From Candidatus Latescibacter anaerobius SCGC AAA252-E07 (GTDB lineage Bacteria > Latescibacterota > Latescibacteria > Latescibacterales > Latescibacteraceae), in assembly GCA_000403035.1 (NCBI GenBank), contig AQSL01000137.1, positions 1 to 29,106 of the forward strand: 29,106 nt of DNA, read 5' to 3'. Positions 8,541-16,475 of this stretch are shown piece by piece. How positions within the stretch are numbered: position 1 is the stretch's first letter; each line of letters begins with the position of its first letter. The notes under the pieces were generated by a model. That model was not told the DNA's origin and ran no database searches. It worked only from the letters and a program-made list of their open reading frames with translations. A program made the position numbers and the translations under genes.

Positions 8541-9131
8541 GTGCCTGACACGATAAACTGTAAATTCTGTGGAAAAACATACAATGCTAAGATGCGCCTC
8601 TGTCCTTTCTGCGGCGGTGAAAACATACCGGAAACGGTCAATAAAACTCCTGTATGCCCGATATGCAAATGTGAACTGGAAAATGTTTCTAACCGTGATA
8701 ACGATCTGGATATTTGCCCTGAATGCCACGGTATATGGCTCGATAACCGTGAGTTTAAACGTCTGACTTCCGCCCGTGATGTCTATAAAGACGACTCAAT
8801 ACCCTGTGAATTTTTTAAAAAGCCGCTGGAGAACAAAAAAGGATATCTGCCCTGTCCGATTTGCGGCGCGCTTATGCCGAGAAGGAATTTTCGAAGGATT
8901 TCCGGCGTCTTAATAGATATATGCCGTGACCATGGTGTATGGCTTGAAGCAGGAGAGCTTGAACAAATACGGTGTTTTATTGCGAACGGCGGTACGGAAG
9001 AATACCTTGAAAAGGAACTACTTACAACGCAACTCGAACTCCAGTCTTTAGCAACAAGGGTCAGCGATGTTGAGTTCATGCAAAAACTGCTGCACCACTG
9101 GAACTTAAAGCGATGGATATTCAGTAAATAA
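8541..9131 (+). CDS. Zinc-ribbon protein with two TFIIB-type zinc ribbons
   Basis: This 196-residue cytoplasmic protein has three zinc-binding units. An N-terminal ribbon uses Cys7, Cys10, Cys21 and Cys24. A TFIIB-type ribbon uses Cys39, Cys42, Cys59 and Cys62, ending ECHGIWLDNREF. A second TFIIB-type unit uses Cys105, Cys108, Cys128 and His131, ending HGVWLEAGEL. The C/H-x-G-x-W-L-D/E-x-x-E tail is the zf-TFIIB (PF13453) signature. A mostly helical tail covers 140-196. There is no signal peptide or membrane segment. The start is GTG 8541 with only a weak GAG upstream. Proteins of this family are usually uncharacterised; it may bind nucleic acid or scaffold other proteins. It probably shares a transcript with the transglutaminase-like gene and ends in the terminator at 9365-9389. 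Confidence 0.8.
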   Translation: MPDTINCKFCGKTYNAKMRLCPFCGGENIPETVNKTPVCPICKCELENVSNRDNDLDICPECHGIWLDNREFKRLTSARDVYKDDSIPCEFFKKPLENKKGYLPCPICGALMPRRNFRRISGVLIDICRDHGVWLEAGELEQIRCFIANGGTEEYLEKELLTTQLELQSLATRVSDVEFMQKLLHHWNLKRWIFSK

Positions 9132-9364
9132 ATATAAATTGGCAGGTTATTTTTATCTATATAATTACCTTAAACCTTTTTTCACCGGATTAAAAAATGC
9201 TTCATTTTTAACGGGCGCAATAAAGATAAACCGTAATTTTTCATCATGCCTGGTCTGGAAACCCGCAAGAATACCTGTTGAACAAAAAAAACAGATGATT
9301 AAAAAATATTCCCCTTTTCATAATTCCTTTTTTTACACCCTGATACTTCCGAGAATTGAAAAAC

Positions 9365-9389
9365 ACCCCCCTACAATGGGGGGTTTTTT
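9365..9389 (+). terminator. Strong Rho-independent terminator
   Basis: The 7-bp stem ACCCCCC/GGGGGGT has a 6-base loop (TACAAT). It is preceded by an A run and followed by TTTTTT. It ends the transglutaminase/zinc-ribbon transcript. Because of the flanking A and T runs it could also act in reverse. Confidence 0.85.
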
Positions 9390-9393
9390 ATAA

Positions 9394-9745
9394 AACTAAA
9401 TTGAATAATACTATGTATCATGTTTAAGCTGAAAAAATACAGCATAGAAAACATTTCAGCGTTGATCATGGAAGGTAATGCCACGAATATCGTGCATGAA
9501 ATTCGGAGGCTGATGGTTGGGAAGTAATCTGATTATATTATTAATTTATAATGTCTTGTTACAAGAATGATGTATGAATAACCAATAAAATCTTTCAGAG
9601 ATAAATACTCTGGTTTTACATTAACTCATAAAATCAAATTGTTTTTGCTAACTAGGATTCTTATCATCATAAAAGTGTTACTCATTATAATGTCTGAAAA
9701 CGGTGATACTTTCAGTAAACTCAATAATATCAAAATATACTTGTA
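9394..9745. other. Gene-poor intergenic stretch
   Basis: This stretch holds no convincing gene. A 35-codon frame at 9420-9527 has no ribosome binding site. A small hairpin CTGAAA (9694-9699)/TTTCAG (9710-9715) lies beyond the 3' end of the ADP-ribosylglycohydrolase gene but lacks a T tract. Confidence 0.4.
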
Positions 9746-10990
9746 CTAAAAATCGCACTGAATCACATACATTTCTCTACCGTTTTTTGTTATTTTCCTT
9801 CCACCGTTTTCGATAATTGCCTGTTCTGCCACAACTGTTATACGTGCGATGATATCACTGATTTTGTTAGCTATAGGAAGATCATCCCGTGAATAGTTAA
9901 GATACTGGTCATTGAATGGCTTATCCCATTTACGCCTGCTGATTTCTTTGGTAAACCTGTCGGGAATTGCACTCGCACCATGAAGTACCCCGATAAGCCC
10001 CGCACATGTGGCTGCCTGATTGTCACAATCATATCCGGCGGTTACCGCGATACCTGTTGTTTCCACAAAATCTCCATTACCGTAGAGAATAGCCATTATA
10101 CCTGCCAGTCCGTTAATCAACGAGGAAACAACAGATATCGGTGCCTCATAATCGCCCTTCCTGTAATGGTAATATTTGTTATGTAATAATTCCCGGGTTG
10201 TGCGCCAGTTATCATGTTCTTTGTGCAATTTAATTACATCGAGCATACCTTCGTAGAAGGGACTGTCTTTCGGAATACTCTCGAGGGCCATAGCAACGAG
10301 CTTGTTAACATCTTTCTCAAAAAAAGCGGCACTGTACATAACTCCATATGCAATAGTCGGATGTGTTCCCCAGTCATCATTTGTGATACGGGCTCCCCAT
10401 TCTGCACGTTCGGCAGCTTTCTTTATCATTCCGGGATAAAAAACACTCCAGATTTCGTTGACCAACTGCGGATCTATCTGGAACCAGTTTTTATTATTTT
10501 CTTTCTTACCTGTATCAGGGGGAATCAAACCCTGATCCATGAGAGTCCGGGCTGTTCTGTTTGCAACCCAGATGTTCCGATTAATATGCTTTTTCCACAT
10601 TTCGGTAATTTCAGGATATGTAATGTCAAGACCATACTTTTCTACAGCATAAAGTGTAACAAATTCAATATCAGTATCATCATCCGTGAAAGCACCTTCA
10701 AACATATCCGCCAGGATATTGACATAACCACGCCGGTCCTGATCATTTATTTTAATCGTTCCGGCATTTCCGTAATTGTAGTAACGGTCAATAAAAACTG
10801 GACAAGGCTCTTCGTTGTAAACCGTTTCCAGAGGAAATCCCATAAAGTTACCGACGAGCTGGCCGATCCAGTAACCGGTAATTTTGTCCATTAATTCTTC
10901 CTTTGAGATTGTCCTCTCAACTGCCAGGGAATAAGAGGAAAAAACAGTGAGGCTGAAAATTACCAGACAAAAAGTTTGAATTCTGCCCAT
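9746..10990 (-). CDS. Exported ADP-ribosylglycohydrolase-family protein
   Basis: This 414-residue protein belongs to the ADP-ribosylglycohydrolase (DraG/ARH, PF03747) family. Those enzymes cleave ADP-ribose from proteins or small molecules using two divalent metal ions. The two metal-binding clusters are visible: TDDDTD at 102-107 and GYDCDNQAATCAG at 319-331 (family pattern G-D-x-D-x-x-A). The family opening KITGYWIGQLVGNFMG is at 36-51. Unlike cytosolic DraG, it begins with a signal peptide (about residues 1-24, ending SYSLA), so it should act outside the cytoplasm. ATG 10990 has GGAGGA about 7 bases upstream. A BlaI-type repressor lies 133 bases upstream on the same strand and might control it. 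Substrate unknown; extracytoplasmic glycan or ADP-ribosyl turnover is a guess. Confidence 0.85.
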   Translation of the reverse strand: MGRIQTFCLVIFSLTVFSSYSLAVERTISKEELMDKITGYWIGQLVGNFMGFPLETVYNEEPCPVFIDRYYNYGNAGTIKINDQDRRGYVNILADMFEGAFTDDDTDIEFVTLYAVEKYGLDITYPEITEMWKKHINRNIWVANRTARTLMDQGLIPPDTGKKENNKNWFQIDPQLVNEIWSVFYPGMIKKAAERAEWGARITNDDWGTHPTIAYGVMYSAAFFEKDVNKLVAMALESIPKDSPFYEGMLDVIKLHKEHDNWRTTRELLHNKYYHYRKGDYEAPISVVSSLINGLAGIMAILYGNGDFVETTGIAVTAGYDCDNQAATCAGLIGVLHGASAIPDRFTKEISRRKWDKPFNDQYLNYSRDDLPIANKISDIIARITVVAEQAIIENGGRKITKNGREMYVIQCDF

Positions 10991-11123
10991 AGCAAACTCC
11001 TCCAGTTAAAGGTTTATTGAAATATTTATCCTTATTATCAAATATATCCAGTAAATCTACATCTAAGAAAATGATATTCTTCGTATGAAATCGACCGTTT
11101 GGATTTCGATCATGTAGTAACGT

Positions 11124-11510
11124 TTAACTTTCCTCATGATCTTGAATGAGCCGTTTGATTTCCTCGATGTCGTTTTTATTCACATCCTTGCTGTCCAGCA
11201 AGGCAGCTACCATGAGAGTTGCGGAACCTTCGAAAGCACGTTTGAGAATATCCTGAACGATATTTTTATGTGCCTGATCCTTTTGTTCTTTTGCACGGTA
11301 TAAAAATCCTCGTCCCGCACGTCTTCGCCGCAGATGTCCCTTTCTCATGAGAATCGAAAGTATTTTCCTGATTGAACCGTCGGAAAGTTCATGCCCCTTT
11401 TCGCGAAGAGCGTTCTGAATATTCTCCGTAGATACCTCTTTCTGATTCCAGATAACATGCATGAATTCCAGTTCAACTTCCGTAAAAGTGGTTGATGTGC
11501 GACGAGCCAT
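11124..11510 (-). CDS. BlaI/MecI/CopY-family transcriptional repressor
   Basis: This 128-residue winged-helix repressor is of the BlaI/MecI/CopY family (PF03965). The signature run is FTEVELEFMHVIWNQ, then helix-turn-helix residues about 25-70 with SDGSIRKILSILMRKGHL and the basic wing RRRRAGRGFLYRA. The C-terminal helices (about 80-120) would be the dimerisation part. In Staphylococcus such repressors are cleaved through the sensor protease BlaR1/MecR1. No BlaR1-like gene is next to it here, so the signal is unknown. AGGAGG lies just upstream of ATG 11510. Palindromes overlapping its own promoter suggest autorepression. The ADP-ribosylglycohydrolase gene downstream may be in the same transcript. 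Confidence 0.88.
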   Translation of the reverse strand: MARRTSTTFTEVELEFMHVIWNQKEVSTENIQNALREKGHELSDGSIRKILSILMRKGHLRRRRAGRGFLYRAKEQKDQAHKNIVQDILKRAFEGSATLMVAALLDSKDVNKNDIEEIKRLIQDHEES

Positions 11511-11542
11511 GATATGATCCTCCTTTTCTGCTCATGAAATAT

Positions 11543-11612
11543 CGAGAATAAGTTCTCGTATATTATGGTAATAAAGTTTATTTTTGTCAAGAGCTAATTT
11601 GTCAAGAGCTAA
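11543..11612 (-). promoter_or_regulatory. Promoter and candidate operators of the BlaI-type gene
   Basis: Read on the - strand, TTGACA (11590-11585) and CATAAT (11567-11562) are 17 bases apart, upstream of ATG 11510. The palindrome TATTA-TGG-TAATA (11561-11573) covers the -10 box, and CGAGAA-taag-TTCTCG (11543-11558) covers the likely start point. A perfect tandem 15-base repeat (TTTGTCAAGAGCTAA, 11583-11597 and 11598-11612) duplicates the -35 element. The layout fits a repressor blocking its own promoter. Which palindrome is the operator is not known. Confidence 0.6.
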
Positions 11613-11654
11613 AATGTATTTTTCTTGCAATCCCGCATTTTAGTTCCTCATCAG

Positions 11655-11829
11655 ATTAAAAAAGCGTGGTGAAAAACCACCTTTGCAGAGAAACATGCTG
11701 TAAGAGTCAGAGCGAAGCGCTGATTTACGTGCCCTCCTGTCTGGTCGACGAGACTGATGACAGCAATAAAAGATATATATTTCTTACAGGGTTGCGTGAA
11801 AAGACTTTTTTACCTCTTTCTTAAAAGCA
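11655..11829 (+). repeat. Three-hairpin intergenic repeat, copy A
   Basis: The left end GCGTGGTGAAAAACCACC can fold on itself. The core runs from GCTGT to ACAGC with AGCGAAGCGCTGATTTAC inside. The right end is GCGTGAAAAGACTTTTTTAC followed by CTCTTTCTTAAAAG. Compared with the copy at 16092-16241 the core carries an extra segment, CTGGTCGACGAGACTGATG, which recurs inverted at about 18768-18783. It lies between divergent genes. Confidence 0.75.
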
Positions 11830-11984
11830 CACAGTTTTTCAATGCTCAGCTTCCAGTGAACTATTGAAAATATGCATATTATAGATGATTTTTTGGGATT
11901 TCTACTGTATTCATTTTTTTGGAACTTTTCTCCGGCTGACGGTTTCTATCTTCTATATACTTTATTTTTTATGGGTTTTGTTTC

Positions 11985-12013
11985 TTGAATTTTTTCACGT
12001 TTTATGTTATGTT
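11985..12013 (+). promoter_or_regulatory. Candidate promoter for the heparinase-like gene
   Basis: TTGAAT (11985-11990) and TATGTT (12008-12013) are 17 bases apart and lie 57 bases before ATG 12070. The surroundings are very AT-rich, so chance matches are likely. The remainder of 11830-12069 shows nothing else. Confidence 0.3.
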
Positions 12014-12069
12014 TAGGGTATTCATATTTTTTTCCCACACTCATTCACGTATCACGTATATAGTAATGT

Positions 12070-15000
12070 ATGGAATATCATTTAAAAAACTCTCAGGCGC
12101 TGTTCTCCGGAAACGTTTCCTCTTTTCATAAGTTCCCCTCTACAGGCTTGATTACACCTTTCGGGCATGTGATTATCCTGCTTTTGTTCTTATTACTATT
12201 CTCTATCACTCCCGCTTTCTGCCAGACTGAAACGCATCCTTTTCTTTTATATACTTCAGAAGATATCGATACCATCAAAGAACGCCTGTCAAGAAACCCT
12301 TATTCTTCATGGTTCGAACTACTTATCAACGAAGCGGATGGTATTCTGGAAAACAATGTCGACTGGGGCACACCTGCAATCCCGGGAAATACGCAGGGAT
12401 ATTGGGCTAAAATCCTGGCATGCGCGTATGTCTTGAGTGAACCCGACACGATCAACCATGATGCCTACGGCGAGGAAGCGGCGCTTTCATTATACCTTAT
12501 CCCCGAAAACGATTATCCGGAATATTTCTCAAGTGATCTCGAGATTTCGGAAGCCGCCCTGTACTGGGCCGAAACCTATGACATGCTGAAAGGCGCGGGA
12601 TTCGATTTTAACGTTGCGGGTGCAACAGATATGGAACGTACTATCCGTGACAAATTCTCAACGCTCAGGGATTACCTGTCGTGTGACTGGGACGAGGGCT
12701 TTTTTCCCTCAGTGCCATCGATTCAAAAAGATTTTTTATCAGTGCTCTTTTACGATATCGAACACACCGACAACCACCATGTAAAACTGTATGCTTCCCT
12801 TGCAGCCCTTTCTCTTGCTATCTATGACGCTTCCGGTTCTCCGGAAGATTTTTCACGTGCGAAAACCAGGTTGCTGGATATACTGGATACTATGACAATC
12901 ACCGGCGACAACGGCGAACATGCGGGCGGTTGGGCGGAAGGCCCGAATTATCATTTATATAGTTCACATGAGTATATTCCATTATTGTATTCTCTTGATA
13001 ATATGAATATTGTAGATTACTCGGCGCTTCCGGAACTGGTTCAGACACATATCTGGCTCCCGCGAATCATTATGCCCGATGGATTTACACCTCCCTTCGA
13101 TGAGAACGAGGCTGTTATCTTCGATACTGCCGGGCTTCTTTATTCCCATCATAAAACGTTGCCTGAACGCGATATGTTCCTGTGGATGTGGGACAGTACC
13201 GGCAGAGTTTTTGATAAAGAATTCCTTCCCGATTACATCACACAATTTGATGATACTCCACCGGTTTATGCCAATCCTGAAAAGTTTGGGTGGAATCCGA
13301 CAGCATTTCATCCCGAAAGCGGTTTTGCCAGGTTTCGCAACTCCTGGGATAACGATGCCATTTACATGCTGTTTCTTACGGAGCATGGCGAGGCACGCAT
13401 CAACGGACAGGCACACGAAAATCCCGACCCCAATGCTTTTATCCTCCATGCGTTCGGTGATATGCTCATGCTGGACAGCGGATACGGCGGCTGGTCGAAT
13501 CGTGACCAGACCAGGTTTGCGGAAAACCATAATCTGATCCTTGTCGATGGTGTGGGGCCTGAACCGGCATCCCAGGAAGGTTTATTTAACTTCTGGAATG
13601 CGAACGGGGAAGATGCGTATCTCCAGGAATATTTCTCTTCTTGTGCTCTCGATTACGCAGTTTCAAAAACACACTACAGTAATTCCGATACCGATTTCTA
13701 CCGTCATATCATCTTTCCCTGTCACCGGTATTTTTTCCTGTACGATAAGGTATCGAATATTAGCGAAAAAACATATACCTTACTTCTTCACGGCAACGGG
13801 GGCGGAACATCAGGCGGAACCTTTGCTATAGCTGAAAACGGCGGACTCTGGACACAGAAACATGCTGCAATACGTTCATACAGCACCGGTTCATCAAATC
13901 TGGAGTTTGAAACAACGGATATGAATCATGCGGTCTATAACCGTACACCGATGATGAGCCATACAGTCCTGAAAGTAATTCAGTCCGGAACCGATGAACG
14001 GTTTTTAACCATCCTCTATCCTCAACTCAAGGACTCGGATATGCCTGATATTTCAGCATTGGAGGTAACGAACGGAACGGGAATTCGCATTGCCTATGAG
14101 GATACTACAGATTATGGCTGCATTCGCTTCGACGGTTCTTCAATGATTTTTACCACAGATTCCGGAAATTACGCGACAGACAGTGAATGTATGTATTGCA
14201 GTAACGAACCCCAAAATACCATCAGTCAGTTTTTCTTCATACAAGGAACACATCTGACAAGTGAACAGGATACTCTCGTCTCTACATCACTTCCGGTAAA
14301 CGTAAGCGTCAATTACTTACAACCTTCAGCGATAACAGGCCATATCCAGGCGAACGAGGAAACCGATGTGGTGTTCCATGACAGCGGGGATCCCTTAAAG
14401 GTACTCTTTAATGATGAAGAGATTCCGTATATTATAGAATATAATAATATACTGTTTACTATTTTTGGTGATGGTGAATTCAGAATTGAATTGGTACAAA
14501 AGACAGAGAATCATCCGCCCTCGATACTAACAACTTCGGTGCCGGATGCCGTTGAAGCGGCTCCCTATTCATTCGAGGTACTGGTCGAAGACCCCGACGA
14601 TGATGATAGTATTCTTTTTGAAATAATTGATGGTCCGGGCTGGTTGAAGATAGATGAAAACGGTATCCTTTACGGTACACCCTCGAATGAAGATGTAACA
14701 TCTGCTCATATTCTATCGTTGAGGGCAGCCGATACAGGCGGGCTTTCTGACACTCTCATGACCACGATAAGGGTAACAAATGTCTTAAATCCTCCAACGA
14801 ATCTTGTCATCACCGACATACCTGATGATAATGGACATACTTTAAAACTAACATGGGATGTGTCACCCGATGATGAGAAAGGATATGTTGAGCACTATAG
14901 AATTTATCGTTCCCGCTCGAATGAATGGACTGATCCGCTGCCAATCACACAATTCACTTCCATTGATTCCCTCGTTGCATGGGAACAGAACTACACCGTT

Positions 15001-15420
15001 CTGATCGATTCGGTTGAAGCGGGTCAGACGGAATATATAGATTCTTCGGTGCTCTTCAACGAAACGCTTTACTATTACTGGTTACAGGCAGTTGGTACAG
15101 GATTTACCAGTGAAAAAGTATCCGGAAGTTTCATTACTTTCATTGAAAAGTATCGTTCTGAATTCTATCTTAAAAAGCCATATCCGAATCCGTTCAATTC
15201 CTCAACAATGATTGAGTACAGTTTGCAGGAAGATACACACGTAGTACTCACTATCTACACAATTTCGGGACAAACAGCGGCGGTATTAAAAGAAGGTATT
15301 CAAAAGGCAGGCGGCTATGCTGTTATCTGGAATGCGGGTGGAATGCCGAGCGGCTTATACTTCTGTACTTTGAGAGCCAACGGATTAACCATGACGAGGA
15401 AAATGCTGCTTCTGAAATAA
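12070..15420 (+). CDS. Secreted heparinase II/III-type polysaccharide lyase with type IX-style sorting domain
   Basis: This 1116-residue exported modular protein begins with an unusually long signal region: about 30 residues before the hydrophobic core, with cleavage near ITPAFCQ. Residues about 58-390 resemble the alpha-toroid of heparinase/alginate lyases, with GPNYHLYSSHEY (Tyr294, His295). Residues about 400-810 form the heparinase II/III beta domain (PF07940-like): GQAHENPDPNAFILHAFGD with His449, then ENHNLILVDG with His487. Residues about 814-905 are an Ig/cadherin-like repeat, about 905-1020 an FN3 domain (YRIYRSRSNEW), and 1037-1116 a type A sorting domain (YPNPFNSSTMIEYSL, then PSGLYFCTL, ending KMLLLK). 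Lyases of this group cleave uronate polysaccharides by beta-elimination. It is likely secreted by a type IX-like system and surface-held; the exact glycan is unknown. No clear ribosome binding site precedes ATG 12070. Confidence 0.85.
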   Translation: MEYHLKNSQALFSGNVSSFHKFPSTGLITPFGHVIILLLFLLLFSITPAFCQTETHPFLLYTSEDIDTIKERLSRNPYSSWFELLINEADGILENNVDWGTPAIPGNTQGYWAKILACAYVLSEPDTINHDAYGEEAALSLYLIPENDYPEYFSSDLEISEAALYWAETYDMLKGAGFDFNVAGATDMERTIRDKFSTLRDYLSCDWDEGFFPSVPSIQKDFLSVLFYDIEHTDNHHVKLYASLAALSLAIYDASGSPEDFSRAKTRLLDILDTMTITGDNGEHAGGWAEGPNYHLYSSHEYIPLLYSLDNMNIVDYSALPELVQTHIWLPRIIMPDGFTPPFDENEAVIFDTAGLLYSHHKTLPERDMFLWMWDSTGRVFDKEFLPDYITQFDDTPPVYANPEKFGWNPTAFHPESGFARFRNSWDNDAIYMLFLTEHGEARINGQAHENPDPNAFILHAFGDMLMLDSGYGGWSNRDQTRFAENHNLILVDGVGPEPASQEGLFNFWNANGEDAYLQEYFSSCALDYAVSKTHYSNSDTDFYRHIIFPCHRYFFLYDKVSNISEKTYTLLLHGNGGGTSGGTFAIAENGGLWTQKHAAIRSYSTGSSNLEFETTDMNHAVYNRTPMMSHTVLKVIQSGTDERFLTILYPQLKDSDMPDISALEVTNGTGIRIAYEDTTDYGCIRFDGSSMIFTTDSGNYATDSECMYCSNEPQNTISQFFFIQGTHLTSEQDTLVSTSLPVNVSVNYLQPSAITGHIQANEETDVVFHDSGDPLKVLFNDEEIPYIIEYNNILFTIFGDGEFRIELVQKTENHPPSILTTSVPDAVEAAPYSFEVLVEDPDDDDSILFEIIDGPGWLKIDENGILYGTPSNEDVTSAHILSLRAADTGGLSDTLMTTIRVTNVLNPPTNLVITDIPDDNGHTLKLTWDVSPDDEKGYVEHYRIYRSRSNEWTDPLPITQFTSIDSLVAWEQNYTVLIDSVEAGQTEYIDSSVLFNETLYYYWLQAVGTGFTSEKVSGSFITFIEKYRSEFYLKKPYPNPFNSSTMIEYSLQEDTHVVLTIYTISGQTAAVLKEGIQKAGGYAVIWNAGGMPSGLYFCTLRANGLTMTRKMLLLK

Positions 15421-15442
15421 AAGATATAAGTTTTCACCACAC

Positions 15443-15455
15443 GTCTCTATGAGAC
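15443..15455. other. Small hairpin between convergent genes
   Basis: GTCTC-TAT-GAGAC is followed on the + strand by an A run rather than a T run. It is therefore not a standard terminator for the lyase gene. Read on the - strand, the T run precedes the stem. It sits in the 57-base gap between two converging genes. Confidence 0.35.
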
Positions 15456-15477
15456 TAAAAAAAGTACGTTCGCTTTT

Positions 15478-16044
15478 TCACATTATATCGAGAACACGTA
15501 TCCTGTAGAGCAACTGATCAATTTGATCATTGCTTCTTCGCATTTTTTTGGAAAGATCTTTGATAATGTTCATAAGAATTTTAATGTGAAGATTGGTGTC
15601 GCTGCTGAACAGCTTAAACAGTTCTGTATTATTAAAATTAAGTACAGTGCAGTCTGTTTCCGCCACAACATTTGCAGACCGTTTCTCTCCGGTAAAAATT
15701 CCCATTTCGCCGACAATTCCCGCCGGTGTAATGCTTTGCAAATCAATACTTTCATTGAACGCTATACCAATTTTACCCTTGAGGAGAATGAACATGTTTT
15801 TCGACTCTTCACCGGCACTGTATATATGCTGGTTAGCTTTATATTCTTTCTTCGAACAAATATTCAGCATTTTCCTGAGCTGTTCTGAAGTCAATCCCTC
15901 GAACATCGGAACTTTTTTTAATCTTTCGATTGTTTTATCCGGATTCTTTCTCAATGATCGCCGTTCTTCATCCCTCCTGTGTTCATCAGATGAGGAAATC
16001 TGCGTTTTACGGCGTTCAATCCCGGATCTGCGATAAGTCTGCAT
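15478..16044 (-). CDS. Cyclic-nucleotide-binding domain protein without output domain
   Basis: This 188-residue cytoplasmic protein has a Crp-type cyclic-nucleotide-binding fold over residues about 40-160. It opens LKKVPMFEGLTSEQLRKML, continues through LLKGKIGIAF, and has the phosphate-binding cassette GEMGIFTGEKRSANVVAETD with Gly-Glu and Arg-Ser in their usual places. No helix-turn-helix follows; the C-terminus is a single helix (LHIKILMNIIKDLSKKM). The N-terminus is very basic (RRSGIERRK, RRDEERRS), a type of tail often seen ahead of PilZ or receiver-type domains. I start it at ATG 16044, with AAGGA about 8 bases upstream; the longer frame from ATG 16053 leaves that site touching the start. 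The binding cassette looks intact, so it probably senses a cyclic nucleotide and acts through a partner. The gene stands alone. Confidence 0.8.
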   Translation of the reverse strand: MQTYRRSGIERRKTQISSSDEHRRDEERRSLRKNPDKTIERLKKVPMFEGLTSEQLRKMLNICSKKEYKANQHIYSAGEESKNMFILLKGKIGIAFNESIDLQSITPAGIVGEMGIFTGEKRSANVVAETDCTVLNFNNTELFKLFSSDTNLHIKILMNIIKDLSKKMRRSNDQIDQLLYRIRVLDIM

Positions 16045-16091
16045 GCTTTCCATCCTTTCTGCACTTCAATAAAATATAACATTCACCTTTT

Positions 16092-16241
16092 TTTAAAAGC
16101 GTTGTGAAAACTATAAGGTTTAGGATTTAAGCTGTCAAGGGTCAGCACGAAGCGTTGATTTACAAGCCCTTGACAGCAACAAACGATATATATTTCATTA
16201 CAGGGTGCGTGAAAAAGGAATTTTTCACCGCCCTTTTAAAC
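16092..16241 (+). repeat. Three-hairpin intergenic repeat, copy B (best-preserved)
   Basis: The left end TTTTAAAAGCGTTGTGAAAA is matched in inverted form by the right end TTTTTCACCGCCCTTTTAAA. The core at 16131-16177 has perfect 11-bp arms GCTGTCAAGGG/CCCTTGACAGC around a smaller CAGC/GTTG-type hairpin. The right hairpin GTGAAAAAGGAATTTTTCAC completes the element. The core matches the inverted core at 23186-23232 in 42 of 47 positions. The remaining gap to 16475 is AT-rich; a 36-codon frame at 16361-16471 has no supporting signal. Confidence 0.8.
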
Positions 16242-16475
16242 GAGTACTTATTCCGGCAGTAGATTTGATAGATGAGAAAAAATCAGAAACCAAGCTATAC
16301 TTTCCGAATTTCCGATAGCTATTCACCGGCATGTAATAATCACTATTGGAATTTTTTTAAATGTACAGTGAAACGGTGGTAATTGTAAAGATGAAAAAGT
16401 ATATTTTTACAAAAAAATGTATGTTCCGCAGACTGAATAGTGCTACCCATGAATCAATGAAGACACTATGAGATT

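Noticed and set aside
9139..9393. 84-codon open frame after the zinc-ribbon gene
   Set aside because: It has no ribosome binding site, reads as low-complexity aromatic and basic residues, and runs straight through the terminator hairpin at 9365-9389.
9420..9527. 35-codon frame starting MFKLKKYSIEN
   Set aside because: It is too short, lacks a ribosome binding site and follows a terminator; no family recognised. It could be a gene remnant, but there is nothing to support it.
10214..10894. 226-codon + strand frame
   Set aside because: It is the antisense shadow of the ADP-ribosylglycohydrolase gene, which has clear family motifs, a signal peptide and a ribosome binding site.
15443..15460. Hairpin GTCTC-TAT-GAGAC as a terminator for the lyase gene
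   Set aside because: It is followed by A residues, not T residues, on the + strand.
16361..16471. 36-codon frame starting MYSETVVIV
   Set aside because: It has no ribosome binding site and lies in AT-rich sequence where such frames arise by chance.
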